From Lachnospiraceae bacterium (lineage in GTDB: Bacteria; Bacillota; Clostridia; Lachnospirales; Lachnospiraceae), in contig CABJAB010000003.1 in the NCBI GenBank assembly GCA_902363445.1, positions 372,001 to 436,000 of the forward strand: 64,000 bases of DNA, written 5' to 3'. The notes beneath the pieces were generated by a model. The model had not been told where the DNA came from. It searched no databases and saw only the letters and a program-made list of their open reading frames with translations. How positions within the stretch are numbered: the first letter of the stretch is position 1; the number at the start of each line of letters is the position of its first letter. The position numbers were made by a program, and so were the translations under genes. This document shows, piece by piece, positions 27,673-36,341 of the stretch.

Positions 27673-29335
27673 ATGCTTTCCAGATCCCAATCGTAAGCAC
27701 CGTCATATCATCCCGGCAGTCCGCGCCGGAGACCATGGCATAATGGAGGATCTCATCTGCCACATCCTGAAGATTTTCCCCGGATGTGCAGGACAGGATC
27801 TCTCTCATGGTCTCCTCTTTATCCTCTCCCTCCAGGGCGTCCAGAACGCCGTCCGTCACCATAACGATCTTATCACCGTCACGCAGCTGTTTTTCCAGCC
27901 TCTCCGGCTCGGCCCGGCTGATGACTCCCGCCGGCAGTCCGTCCGCTTTTATGGTCTCAATTTCCCTTCCCCGCTTCAAAAAAGTCGTCACCCCGCCGGC
28001 TTTTACAAATTCGCAGACTCCGGAATACAAATCTGCCACCGCCAGATCGACGGTGATCGGACGCTGTTCCTGGTCCTTGAGCAGCAGAACCGCATTCATC
28101 AGGCGAATGGCCCTTTCCAGGCTGAAGCCGCTGGATAAAAGCTGCTCGGCAAGCTCCATCACCACTTCGCTGTCCCGAAACGCTCTCCTGCCGGATCCCA
28201 TGCCATCGGCGACACCGAACAGAAGACGTCCGTCCGGAATGGAACAGAAGGTGAAGTTATCCCCCGACAGCTCTTCTCCTTCTCTGGACGCCCTGGCTAT
28301 ACCATGGAGCATCATGTACCCCGGCGCTTTTATCAGCCTTACCGTGCAGGGCTCCTTTGTCACGATTCTTCTGCTGTCCAGGGACGGAAGAAATTTTTCC
28401 TCCACTGTCCGGCTGACGGTTTCCGCCAGCTCCCTGACTGTCATACAGCGGTTTCCCGACGCCTGGACGGTGAGAAACGCTTCTCGCTTTTCATTCTCCT
28501 TTTCCAGAATCATGATATTCTCTACTTTTATCCGTCTGAGCCGCAGTTCTCTGCGAATCTTGTCCTTATATTGATCTGAGATATCCTCCGTCGCTTCGAT
28601 GTCCTCGGAAAGTTCAGAAAGGATCCGTTCCATCTCTTTAAAGCCTTCCGCCACGGCTTCCCTGCATTCCTCATAACGGCCTTTCCAGACCAAATTCTCC
28701 AGCGACAGGGCCATCTCTCCTCCCGATATCGACGGAATCCCCTCCTCGACTACAAATTCATCCGGTTCCATGGAAGAGCTTGTCCCGCCGCACTGGGAAA
28801 ATGTACTTGCCAGTTTTTCCATGGAATCCGATACAGACTGCACCCGCTGTGCCGCCGTCCGTTCCCTTCCCGGCATATAAAATGGAAATGGCCTTACTGC
28901 CGCCTGCTTTACTTCTGTCTTCCGGCACAGGCTTCGCGGTATCAGCAGAAAAACCGCCGCTGCAATAAAGAACTCCACGATTCCCTGATCGATCTCCTGA
29001 GGAAGATAGACGATTCCGGCCGCAGCCGCTCCCGCCAGGAATCCCAAGGTACTGCCGGCGCGGCCGAGACTTCGGAAAACTCCCGCCAGCACGCCCGTCA
29101 GACAAAGCATTCCCATCACCGACAGATCTCCCTGCCAGATGGTTTCTATGATCCCACAGCCTGTCCCCGCTACCGCGCCGATTCCGGCTCCAAATTTATA
29201 TCCAACAAACAATACGCTGAAATACATGCCGGTCCTCACGATCGAGGCCAGCGTCTTCCCCTGGGCCAGAAACGCTGTCAGCATAAAGCCAAAGGCCAAA
29301 GCCAGGACCGCCCGCACAAAAGTCTCCTTTTTCAT
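27671..29335 (-). CDS. spoIIE: stage II sporulation protein E, PP2C phosphatase (short form)
   Basis: Membrane phosphatase that dephosphorylates SpoIIAA and so activates sigma-F in the forespore. The protein has 554 residues against about 827 in Bacillus. The N-terminus has roughly five membrane helices (about 8-145) rather than ten. A linker precedes the C-terminal PP2C domain, with metal-binding aspartates in FGVADGMGSG and VMVTDGVLDAL. ATG 29333-29335 has GGGAGG upstream. The promoter has Spo0A-box-like sites. Position after divIC and before tilS matches Bacillus. Confidence 0.95.
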   Translation of the reverse strand: MKKETFVRAVLALAFGFMLTAFLAQGKTLASIVRTGMYFSVLFVGYKFGAGIGAVAGTGCGIIETIWQGDLSVMGMLCLTGVLAGVFRSLGRAGSTLGFLAGAAAAGIVYLPQEIDQGIVEFFIAAAVFLLIPRSLCRKTEVKQAAVRPFPFYMPGRERTAAQRVQSVSDSMEKLASTFSQCGGTSSSMEPDEFVVEEGIPSISGGEMALSLENLVWKGRYEECREAVAEGFKEMERILSELSEDIEATEDISDQYKDKIRRELRLRRIKVENIMILEKENEKREAFLTVQASGNRCMTVRELAETVSRTVEEKFLPSLDSRRIVTKEPCTVRLIKAPGYMMLHGIARASREGEELSGDNFTFCSIPDGRLLFGVADGMGSGRRAFRDSEVVMELAEQLLSSGFSLERAIRLMNAVLLLKDQEQRPITVDLAVADLYSGVCEFVKAGGVTTFLKRGREIETIKADGLPAGVISRAEPERLEKQLRDGDKIVMVTDGVLDALEGEDKEETMREILSCTSGENLQDVADEILHYAMVSGADCRDDMTVLTIGIWKA

Positions 29336-29357
29336 TACAATACCTCCCTGAGAGAAT

Positions 29358-29423
29358 ATTATAACGTTTTGTCCGTGGGAAGGCTGTCGAAAGGGGACAG
29401 CCCCTGCACAAAAGTTTTCGACA
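29358..29423 (-). promoter_or_regulatory. spoIIE promoter with two Spo0A boxes
   Basis: Minus strand -10 TATAAT (29358-29363) has no sigma-A -35 at the normal distance. Exact 0A-box cores TGTCGAA occur at 29385-29391 (plus) and 29417-29423 (minus, read TTCGACA on plus). One overlaps the -35 position. This is the arrangement of Spo0A~P-activated promoters in Bacillus. Confidence 0.65.
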
Positions 29424-29424
29424 G

Positions 29425-29461
29425 AAAAAGACCCCGGCTCCTTCCATGACCCAGGGTCTTT
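29425..29461 (-). terminator. terminator after divIC
   Basis: Hairpin AAAGACCC...GGGTCTTTTT on the minus strand with a T-run. It separates the yabO-yabP-yabQ-divIC unit from spoIIE. Confidence 0.75.
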
Positions 29462-29463
29462 CA

Positions 29464-29778
29464 TTAATCGTTATTTTTCGGCTTTAACAGCGTCTCTCCG
29501 GGCATCACCAGCCCCAGTTTTGTCTTTGCGATCTCCTCTATGTATTTCTTCGTCTTCACGTAAATTTCCTGTTCTTCCAGCTCCGAGGCTTTCTGCTCCT
29601 CGCTTTCGATCTGACTCTTTATATTCTCTTCCCTGGCCGCATACCGGTCATCCTTGGCCTGCAATGTCTTTGTCTTATACATCACCGCGCCGCCTAATAG
29701 AGCCACCACCAGGAGGATTCCCAGAATGACCTTTTTGCTTTGTCTTTTGTAACGCTTTTTCCTTCTGCTTCCTGCCAT
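29464..29778 (-). CDS. divIC: DivIC/FtsB-type septum formation initiator
   Basis: A 104-residue single-pass divisome protein. A basic N-terminus (SRRKKRYKRQSKK) is followed by a membrane helix (about 16-34) and a coiled coil (about 40-85) ending in KTKLGLVMPGETLL, the DivIC/FtsL signature region. ATG 29776-29778 has GGTGA nearby. ATG 29800-29802, with AAGGAAG at a longer distance, would add 8 residues. The N-terminal part overlaps the C-terminal tail of yabQ by about 100 bases in another frame. Confidence 0.85.
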   Translation of the reverse strand: MAGSRRKKRYKRQSKKVILGILLVVALLGGAVMYKTKTLQAKDDRYAAREENIKSQIESEEQKASELEEQEIYVKTKKYIEEIAKTKLGLVMPGETLLKPKNND

Positions 29779-30283
29779 GTTTTTCACCGCGGTCCTTCTC
29801 ATTTAAAGCGCTGTCTTCCTTTTTCTTCTGCGCCTGTTCTCTCCGGGCTTTCTTCTCCTGCAGCCTCTGCTTTCGCTTTTTCCAAACTGCATTCATTTTT
29901 ATTGTAAGGCATTTCGTCCACTTTTTCAATAGCCGCCCCGCAGTTTTTGCCGGAAAGGCCAGCCCTTTCAGGATATATTGGAATATTGTTCCAAATATCT
30001 TCACTAAAATCGGACTCAGTGATATATGATACAGCCACATGCCGGATGCCGCGCCCGCCAGCGCATACCACCGGACATTTCCGTCGTTCATAGTAAACAG
30101 AAGATAGAACAGTGCAAAGCCTGCAAAGACCCAGTAAATAAAATCTTCAATGGCAACCGCCCAGGAAGCATGTCTCACCGCCGTTCTTGCGATGCGAAAG
30201 CAGTCATACGCAACCGTAAGGCCGGCCCCCCAAAGAACCGACACCAGAAGGAAGTCCGCCTCTTCCCGAATCATCCCGCTCAT
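29675..30283 (-). CDS. yabQ: spore cortex biosynthesis protein YabQ
   Basis: A 202-residue membrane protein needed for spore cortex formation in Bacillus. The YabQ domain spans about 1-110 with three or four helices (LLVSVLWGAGLTVAYD, DFIYWVFAGFALFYLLF and others). A lysine/arginine/glutamate-rich tail follows, whose last ~35 residues are encoded in the region shared with divIC. It starts 3 bases after the yabP stop with a weak ribosome site, so translation is probably coupled. Confidence 0.88.
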   Translation of the reverse strand: MSGMIREEADFLLVSVLWGAGLTVAYDCFRIARTAVRHASWAVAIEDFIYWVFAGFALFYLLFTMNDGNVRWYALAGAASGMWLYHISLSPILVKIFGTIFQYILKGLAFPAKTAGRLLKKWTKCLTIKMNAVWKKRKQRLQEKKARREQAQKKKEDSALNEKDRGEKHGRKQKEKALQKTKQKGHSGNPPGGGSIRRRGDV

Positions 30284-30286
30284 AGG

Positions 30287-30574
30287 CTATTTAAACAGAC
30301 GCCCTAGGAAGGACTCTCCCTGCGCCTTTCTTCCGCGGCTCTCCGAATAAACAAAGCTGTCCATCCGGCCCCCGATATCCACTTCACCCTGCTCTACGGT
30401 AAGGCGGCTCACCTTCAGATCCTCTCCCTTTATGGTCAAAGTCCCCTGTTCTGTCTCCAGGATCACTTCCTTTTCATCAAAGGATACCACTTCCTGGACA
30501 CCGCTTATCATTGCGTGGGCTCGTTTGTCAAGCATCACCTTGTGGGGTTTCGCCCTCTGCCTCTGTTCCTCCAT
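30287..30574 (-). CDS. yabP: sporulation protein YabP
   Basis: A 95-residue protein of the YabP/YqfC family, required for spore cortex synthesis. It has the family core HKVMLDKRAHAMISGVQEV and SFDEKEVILET followed by GEDLKVSRLTVEQGEVDIGG. GGGAG lies 8 bases before ATG. It is placed between rqcP/yabO and yabQ exactly as in Bacillus. Confidence 0.93.
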   Translation of the reverse strand: MEEQRQRAKPHKVMLDKRAHAMISGVQEVVSFDEKEVILETEQGTLTIKGEDLKVSRLTVEQGEVDIGGRMDSFVYSESRGRKAQGESFLGRLFK

Positions 30575-30635
30575 CCAATCTCTCCCTTCTGCATTGTCCT
30601 ATTGGGATTCTATGCAGAAGGATAAGCCCCTATGA

Positions 30636-30875
30636 CTACAGGTAGCGATACATTTCCCCCGCGTCCTCTTTTTTTGTGCTCTCCTGGACCTTAAGAACCT
30701 CCGCCTTTACGGAGCGGTTTCCAAACTGTACTTCTATGATGTCTCCTTCCTTTACGTTCAGAGACGCCTTGGCCGGCCTGTCGTTGACCAGGACACGGCC
30801 GCCGTCACAGGCCTCATTGGCCACGGTACGCCGCTTGATGATGCGGGATACCTTCAAAAATTTATCTAATCTCAT
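30636..30875 (-). CDS. rqcP: S4-domain RNA-binding protein RqcP/YabO
   Basis: A 79-residue protein, essentially a single S4 domain (MRLDKFLKVSRIIKRRTVA...GGRVLVNDRPAK). The Bacillus ortholog RqcP helps RqcH add alanine tails on stalled 50S subunits during ribosome quality control. TAGGAGG lies 7 bases before ATG. First gene of the yabO-yabP-yabQ-divIC run. Confidence 0.93.
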   Translation of the reverse strand: MRLDKFLKVSRIIKRRTVANEACDGGRVLVNDRPAKASLNVKEGDIIEVQFGNRSVKAEVLKVQESTKKEDAGEMYRYL

Positions 30876-30895
30876 GAGATCCTCCTATTAGAACA

Positions 30896-30993
30896 AAGTG
30901 GGCAAACCCACTTCAAACTCCCCTTCCTCTGCACATTGTGTGCATCCTGCCCAGAGGGCTTTTTATTTCATAGGACGCACTTTCCTATGAAAT
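30896..30993. other. hairpin cluster between hup and rqcP
   Basis: Perfect inverted repeats follow one another. AAGTGGG-CAAA-CCCACTT is at 30896-30913. GCACA-TTG-TGTGC is next. ATTTCATAGGA...TCCTATGAAAT is at 30965-30993, with 11-base arms. The last lies 6 bases from the hup terminator hairpin. They may form a tandem terminator or a structured rqcP leader. Confidence 0.5.
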
Positions 30994-30998
30994 AAAGA

Positions 30999-31023
30999 AA
31001 CTGCCGCAGTCCCTGCGGCAGTT
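30999..31023 (-). terminator. terminator after hup
   Basis: AACTGCCGCAG-TCC-CTGCGGCAGTT, 11-base perfect arms, followed on the minus strand by TCTTTATTTC. Confidence 0.8.
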
Positions 31024-31044
31024 CTGAATCACTGTTAAGAGTAA

Positions 31045-31320
31045 TTATGCGTTTACCATATCCTTCAATGCTTTACCAGCTTTGAACTTCGGAACTTTAG
31101 AAGCCGGGATTGTCATCGTCTCGCCGCTCTTGGGATTTCTTCCCTCTCTGGCTGCTCTTTCGGATACTTCAAAGGTACCGAATCCTACCAACTGTACTTT
31201 TCCGCCATTGGCCATTTCATCAGCAATAACATCTGTAAAAGCCTTGATAACCTTCTCTGCATCTTTTTTAGACAGCTCTGTCTTCTCAGCAACCGCTGCA
31301 ATTAACTCTGTTTTGTTCAT
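31045..31320 (-). CDS. hup: HU-family DNA-binding protein
   Basis: A 91-residue nucleoid protein that bends DNA. It starts [20 protein letters not shown]. The DNA-binding arm [27 protein letters not shown] is seen with the usual proline. ATG 31318-31320 follows TTAGGAGG. A longer frame through the promoter was rejected. It has its own promoter and terminator. It lies between mazG and rqcP; Bacillus encodes its HU gene elsewhere. Confidence 0.97.
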   Translation of the reverse strand: MNKTELIAAVAEKTELSKKDAEKVIKAFTDVIADEMANGGKVQLVGFGTFEVSERAAREGRNPKSGETMTIPASKVPKFKAGKALKDMVNA

Positions 31321-31375
31321 AATAATAGTTCCTCCTAAGGTTTTGTTTCGTAGAAATCGATACTCTTCTTCATTA

Positions 31376-31404
31376 TTTATAAACTGATATAATGGATTTG
31401 TCAA
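31376..31404 (-). promoter_or_regulatory. strong promoter for hup
   Basis: Minus strand TTGACA (31399-31404), spacer 17, TATAAA (31376-31381). It is the closest match to consensus in the window, as expected for an abundant protein. Confidence 0.85.
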
Positions 31405-31420
31405 GAAATTTCCTTGATTC

Positions 31421-31831
31421 CTACAATTTTATCCCTTTTCTCCTGGCTTCTTTTTCCATATTTTTGATCTCATCCCAGCTGGCCTTGCTTTCCTCAGACG
31501 CTCCGTCTTTTCCGCTGCCAAAAACGTGAGGATGCCGCCGTATCATTTTCCGGCAGAGCATTGAAATCACATCTTCAACGGTAAAGTCTCCGCCCTCCTC
31601 TGCGATCTGGCTGTGAAGCATCACTTGAAATAGGATATCGCCCAGCTCCTCGCACAGATTATCCATGTCCTTATTCTCTATGGCCTGAAGTACCTCATCG
31701 CACTCATCCTGGAGGCATTTTTTCATGCTTTCATGGGTCTGCGCTCTGTCCCAGGGGCATCCATGCTCTGAACGGAGTTCCGCAATAACTTCCTTCAGTT
31801 CCTCAAACGTATAACGTTCCTTTTTTTCCAT
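31421..31831 (-). CDS. mazG: MazG-type nucleoside triphosphate pyrophosphohydrolase
   Basis: A 136-residue all-alpha NTP pyrophosphohydrolase. The MazG core is present: [19 protein letters not shown], then DEVLQAI and [15 protein letters not shown] with the metal-binding acidic residues. It keeps only the MazG domain, while Bacillus YabN also has an N-terminal methylase-like domain. ACAGGAGGAG precedes ATG. Located between spoVT and the yabO region as in Bacillus. Confidence 0.93.
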   Translation of the reverse strand: MEKKERYTFEELKEVIAELRSEHGCPWDRAQTHESMKKCLQDECDEVLQAIENKDMDNLCEELGDILFQVMLHSQIAEEGGDFTVEDVISMLCRKMIRRHPHVFGSGKDGASEESKASWDEIKNMEKEARRKGIKL

Positions 31832-31908
31832 TGTAATCTCCTCCTGTTATGCAGACGACAGGCAGGCACCGGATGGCATCTGCTGTATTAAGCATATCAC
31901 ATTCAGAG

Positions 31909-32457
31909 TTAACTTTCCATCTGTCTTCCAAGAAATCCTGCTGCAGTCAGTGCGAGCTTCTGCTCCAGGGTACCCATCTTATACTTCGGGTCTTTACTCA
32001 GAATGATAACGGATCCGATCGCATCTCCTTCGCAGAGGATCACAGCCGTCACCTCGCCAGAGTATTCCTCCGTGTCCTCGGTCGTAACGGGAATAAACTG
32101 GCCGTCATCCTTGCCCGCGATCACGTTGGTCCTGTTCAGGATCATCTGCTCCAGGGGCTTACTGATACTCTTCTGCAAAAGTTCCTTTTTAACGGTCCCT
32201 GCCACCGCGATCACCTGATCTCTGTCGGTGACGCAGACGGCCAGACCCGTTGCCTGCGCCAAGGCCTCTGCATACTGCTTAGCAAAGCTTCCCAGTTCCG
32301 CCATAGGTGAATATTTCTTCAGGATGATCTCACCTTCTCTGTCGGTGAAAATCTCCAGGGGAGTTCCCTCTCTCAGACGCAGGGTCCGCCGGATTTCTTT
32401 CGGAATTACCACACGTCCCAAATCGTCGATTCTTCTAACAATGCCTGTTGCTTTCAT
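31909..32457 (-). CDS. spoVT: stage V sporulation regulator SpoVT
   Basis: A 182-residue transcription regulator active in the forespore. The AbrB-type swapped-hairpin DNA-binding domain is at 1-50 (TGIVRRIDDLGRVVIPKEI). A GAF-like domain follows from about 55 to the end. GGAGGAATTC lies 8 bases before ATG 32457; an in-frame start 5 codons earlier lacks a site. In Bacillus it is made under sigma-G. A similar promoter here is not clear. It lies downstream of the histidine kinase by 113 bases. Confidence 0.95.
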   Translation of the reverse strand: MKATGIVRRIDDLGRVVIPKEIRRTLRLREGTPLEIFTDREGEIILKKYSPMAELGSFAKQYAEALAQATGLAVCVTDRDQVIAVAGTVKKELLQKSISKPLEQMILNRTNVIAGKDDGQFIPVTTEDTEEYSGEVTAVILCEGDAIGSVIILSKDPKYKMGTLEQKLALTAAGFLGRQMES

Positions 32458-32570
32458 AAAGAATTCCTCCATCTTACTCTTTTTACATTTATCTGCTGGA
32501 TTACATCTAAATGTATTGTCTGTAAAATGAAGGAATTTATGCGGACATTGTAAGAAATATCCTTTTGTTT

Positions 32571-35500
32571 TTATTTTAGATGCTTGTCAAGCAATTCCAT
32601 TAATTGGTTCACATCAAAGGGTTTTGCCAAATGTCCGTTCATTCCGGCCTCTCTGGCCCGCTGGACATCTTCGGAAAACGCATCCGCCGTCATCGCGAGG
32701 ATGACCACGCTTTCGGAATCCCGGCGCTCCATGCCGCGAATCTTTGCCGCGGCCTCATATCCGTTCATCACGGGCATCTGGATGTCCATGAGGACCGCGT
32801 CATAATACCCTTCCGGATGAGAAGCAAAACACTGAACCCCCGCCTCGCCATTTTCCGCCTTATCCACTTCCGCCCCCGCCAGGCTCAGGAATTCTCCGGC
32901 GATCTCCGCATTCAGTTCATTGTCCTCTACCAGGAGTACCCGCTTTCCGATGAGCATTCCCTTCCAAATCGCACCTGTTCCCGGGTTTTCATTCCCCGGA
33001 TTCAGGAAGCCGCGGAACAGCTTCAGCAGCTTGGAAGGAAACAGAGGCTTACCTACAAAAGCATCCGCGCCGGCCCTTCTGGCCTTTTTCTCTTCTGCCT
33101 CCGACCAGCTATACGCAGCCAGCACCATGTGCGGTCCATTCTCGTACCGAAATCTGGACAGCTCCCGAATCACCTGCTCCCAGGGAAGATCCTCCGCATC
33201 CCAGTCCACCAAAACCGCAAAATAGCCGTTCTCAGTTTCACGTGCCAGCCTTGTCTTTTCTGCCGCCTCTTCGAGGGAAAGAGCCTGTTCCCCCTTCATA
33301 CCCAAACTCTCTGCCATTTGGCAGATCATATCTCCCGCAGATTCCGGATTTCCCACACATAGTACGGATAAACCTCTTAAATCCTCCGCTTTTTCTTCTC
33401 CCGCTTCCTGCAGCGGAAAATTCAAAAGCACCGTGAAGCAGGAGCCTTCTCCCTCCCGAGTGTTCACACGAATCTCTCCGCCCATCATATGGACGATATT
33501 CTGCGCTATGGCCATCCCCAGCCCGGTCCCCTGAATATTGCTGGTCCGGGAGTCGTCGGCCCTGCTGAAAGGTTCAAAGATACGTTTTATGAACGCCTCA
33601 GACATACCGATCCCATTGTCCTCAATGATGAACCGATACCGGCCGCACTGAGAGGCCTGACAGTCCAGCTCTTCCAAAGTGACTCTGATTTCTCCGCCTT
33701 CCGGCGTATATTTGCTGGCATTGGACAATATATTTCCGATTACTTGCTGCAGCCTCAGTTCATCCCCCACGACTTTTTCATGGATTACATTTTTTATCAG
33801 GACCCGGAGCGCCTGTTTTTTCTCATCAACAGAAGGCCGGAGCATGGTCAGCGCATCCTGAAGAAAATCAGGCAGGCTGAAAGCATTTGTATCAAGCTCC
33901 AGTTTCCCGCTCTCAATCTTACTCATATCCAGCACTTCATTGAGGAGCCCCAAAAGATGGCGGCCGGATACCTCGATCTTTGCCAGGCAGTCCCGCACCT
34001 TTTCTTCATTCCCCATATAGGTTTCCGCCAAGGTTACCATGCCCATGATGCCGTTCATGGGCGTTCGGATATCGTGGGACATTCTGGAAAGAAAATCACT
34101 TTTCGCCGCGTTGGCGCTTTCCGCGTGCCGCAGCGCATCCTCCAGAAGTCTTTTCCTTTCCAGCTCCTGCTGAATGCTCTCGTCTACATTCCGGACAGCC
34201 AGAGCCACCTGATAGGGTTTCCCTTCCTTCATCTCACCTAAGATAAGCTTAGCCTGCATCCACTCATAGCGATTGTCTGTCCTCTTTCGGTAAGTCATAG
34301 AAATCTCACGGTTCTTCTCTGTCAAACACTTCTGTAAGTGTCCCTGTGAGAAAAACTTCCGCATTTCTTTCTGCTCGTCCGGATGCACACACCTCTCCAC
34401 ATACCGGTCTATGGATTTCCGGAACCCGTCGGCAGGTGCGACTCCAATCGCATTCTTCTCTTTCTCGTCCATCCTCAATGCTTTCAGGGTATCCTGCTCC
34501 AAGTTAATATAATACAGCGCATAATATTCCTGTCCCAGAGCATGGATGATGTCGGCCTGCTGCTTTCTGTCCGATATATCCGTCTGTGCCAGGATTGCGG
34601 TATCGCCCATGAAATTTTCATCATTTAAGTAAACGGTATTGGCTACCCAGCAGTACTCTCCATTCCGAATACGCCGGTATTCTCCCTCAAAGGAATGGAC
34701 TCCTTCCGCCTTTATCCTGCGGAGGTTCTCCAAGGAAAGGCCTCTGCAGAGCCGCTCTCTGTCACTGGGATGATAATAGACAGAAAGCGCGTCCACCCAG
34801 GAGTCCAGCTCCAGCTCATTTTCTTGGAAATCCCAGCTCTCCTCCGGACGGCGGATGACATGTACCGTCCCTGTTTCCAGATTCAGGCGGTAGACTCCGA
34901 AAAACAAGTTATTAAGAGAAGTCATGATCTCCTGATTCAAGGCAGAGATTCTGGTATTTTCCGTCTCCGTCTGTTTCTGCTGTGTGATATCCTGCGCAAG
35001 TCCCACGGCCCTCACCGGCTTTCCCTGCCCGTCATAATCCACATTGGACATGGCGATCCGTCTCCAGCAGCCGTCCATTTCACATATCTCTGAAGAAGCC
35101 GTTCTCTCCCCGCATTGGATACGCCGAAACATCTCCAAATAGGCCTCTTTGCTCTCCTCCGCGACCCGTTCTTCCGCAAAACTGAAAGGCATGTTCTCAT
35201 ACCGCGGCCTGCAGCATAATACGCTGCAGGTCCGTTCAGGCATTACCGCCGTCTGCTCCTGGGGATAATAAAAAAACTCACAGATCGTAGTGCCTTCCAA
35301 AGCCATTCTCAGCAGCTCACTGCTGGCCTTGTTCTCCTTCTGCAGTTCCAGATTCTCATGCTGCATTCTCTTACGCAGGCTGATATCCATAAAAGCACTC
35401 TGTATCAGAGTCTCGCCGTCATCATCGATGATCATCTCCGCCGTCCCGATGATCCAGCAGGAAGAACCGTCTTTTTTCCGAAGGCGGTATTCGAATTCTC

Positions 35501-36194
35501 CCTTCTGCCCTATCTCAGAAATGCTATAAGCTTCCGCCAGTACGCGGTCCCGGTCCTCTAAAGCAATGAGCTCCGGCAGACGCCAATCATCCTTCGCCCA
35601 GAATTCCTCCGGCGTATATCCGAAAATACGGATAGCCTCCTGATTGGCATTTTTATACTCGACCCTGCCGTCAGGAAAAAGTCGGTACTGAACGATCCCG
35701 CAGACCACGCTTTCAAACAGCGCATCGTACTTCTTTTCCTGGCGCCTGGTCTCCATATCTTTTGTGATATCCCGGATCGTGCTGATGCAGATTTTACGGC
35801 CGTCCTCATCCACTGTTTTCCGTCCGATATCATTCACCCATATATAGCTTCCGTTCTTCTTCTTCATACGGTAACGAATCTCATAATCGCCGCTTTTCGA
35901 AAAGGCATCCTCAACCTGCCTTTCCACCCGTTCCCGGTCATCGGGATGCATACAGTTGATCACGAGGCCATCTATATCGCGGCAGAATTCCTCGTAGGTA
36001 TAACCGAGATGCCTCAGCATATAATCATTGACACAATACAGAGGAAAATCCTTTTCCAGATATCCGCCCATGATGCCGCCCGGAATATTCCTGTTCAAAA
36101 GCTCCACTAAATTGCTTCTGGACTTCTCAGACAATTCTCCGCTGCGTTTTTTCGCAAATCGAAGAGAATACGCCTCTTTTCCCTTATCGGTCAT
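32571..36194 (-). CDS. hybrid sensor histidine kinase with multiple PAS domains and two receiver domains
   Basis: A 1207-residue soluble phosphorelay kinase with no membrane helix. About five PAS/PAC-like modules fill the first ~680 residues. HisKA follows, with phosphoacceptor His in SHDIRTPMNGIMG near 709. HATPase_c has EDNGIGM and GTGLGMAIAQ. Two REC domains come last. In the first, the acceptor region reads VLVDWDAED and the fold is degenerate. In the second, Asp is in VLMDIQMPVMNGYEAA near 1137 and Lys in LAKPFD. ATG 36194 has GGAAGGA upstream; ATG 36215 is possible. It interrupts the conserved mfd-spoVT order. It could feed a phosphorelay, but its partner is unknown. Confidence 0.93.
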   Translation of the reverse strand: MTDKGKEAYSLRFAKKRSGELSEKSRSNLVELLNRNIPGGIMGGYLEKDFPLYCVNDYMLRHLGYTYEEFCRDIDGLVINCMHPDDRERVERQVEDAFSKSGDYEIRYRMKKKNGSYIWVNDIGRKTVDEDGRKICISTIRDITKDMETRRQEKKYDALFESVVCGIVQYRLFPDGRVEYKNANQEAIRIFGYTPEEFWAKDDWRLPELIALEDRDRVLAEAYSISEIGQKGEFEYRLRKKDGSSCWIIGTAEMIIDDDGETLIQSAFMDISLRKRMQHENLELQKENKASSELLRMALEGTTICEFFYYPQEQTAVMPERTCSVLCCRPRYENMPFSFAEERVAEESKEAYLEMFRRIQCGERTASSEICEMDGCWRRIAMSNVDYDGQGKPVRAVGLAQDITQQKQTETENTRISALNQEIMTSLNNLFFGVYRLNLETGTVHVIRRPEESWDFQENELELDSWVDALSVYYHPSDRERLCRGLSLENLRRIKAEGVHSFEGEYRRIRNGEYCWVANTVYLNDENFMGDTAILAQTDISDRKQQADIIHALGQEYYALYYINLEQDTLKALRMDEKEKNAIGVAPADGFRKSIDRYVERCVHPDEQKEMRKFFSQGHLQKCLTEKNREISMTYRKRTDNRYEWMQAKLILGEMKEGKPYQVALAVRNVDESIQQELERKRLLEDALRHAESANAAKSDFLSRMSHDIRTPMNGIMGMVTLAETYMGNEEKVRDCLAKIEVSGRHLLGLLNEVLDMSKIESGKLELDTNAFSLPDFLQDALTMLRPSVDEKKQALRVLIKNVIHEKVVGDELRLQQVIGNILSNASKYTPEGGEIRVTLEELDCQASQCGRYRFIIEDNGIGMSEAFIKRIFEPFSRADDSRTSNIQGTGLGMAIAQNIVHMMGGEIRVNTREGEGSCFTVLLNFPLQEAGEEKAEDLRGLSVLCVGNPESAGDMICQMAESLGMKGEQALSLEEAAEKTRLARETENGYFAVLVDWDAEDLPWEQVIRELSRFRYENGPHMVLAAYSWSEAEEKKARRAGADAFVGKPLFPSKLLKLFRGFLNPGNENPGTGAIWKGMLIGKRVLLVEDNELNAEIAGEFLSLAGAEVDKAENGEAGVQCFASHPEGYYDAVLMDIQMPVMNGYEAAAKIRGMERRDSESVVILAMTADAFSEDVQRAREAGMNGHLAKPFDVNQLMELLDKHLK

Positions 36195-36256
36195 ATGATT
36201 TCCTTCCATTCCCATATAAATATCCCTTCTTCTTGGGTGCTGTTTTTCCTGTATTC

Positions 36257-36285
36257 AGTGTAACACTCTTTTCCGCCGTACACAA
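36257..36285 (-). promoter_or_regulatory. promoter for the hybrid histidine kinase
   Basis: Minus strand TTGTGT (36280-36285), spacer 17, TACACT (36257-36262) with TGT before the -10. Confidence 0.6.
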
Positions 36286-36341
36286 GAGAAGAACAAGGCA
36301 GAGGAAGTTCCCGCCTTTGCACAGAAAAGAACAAGAGGAAC

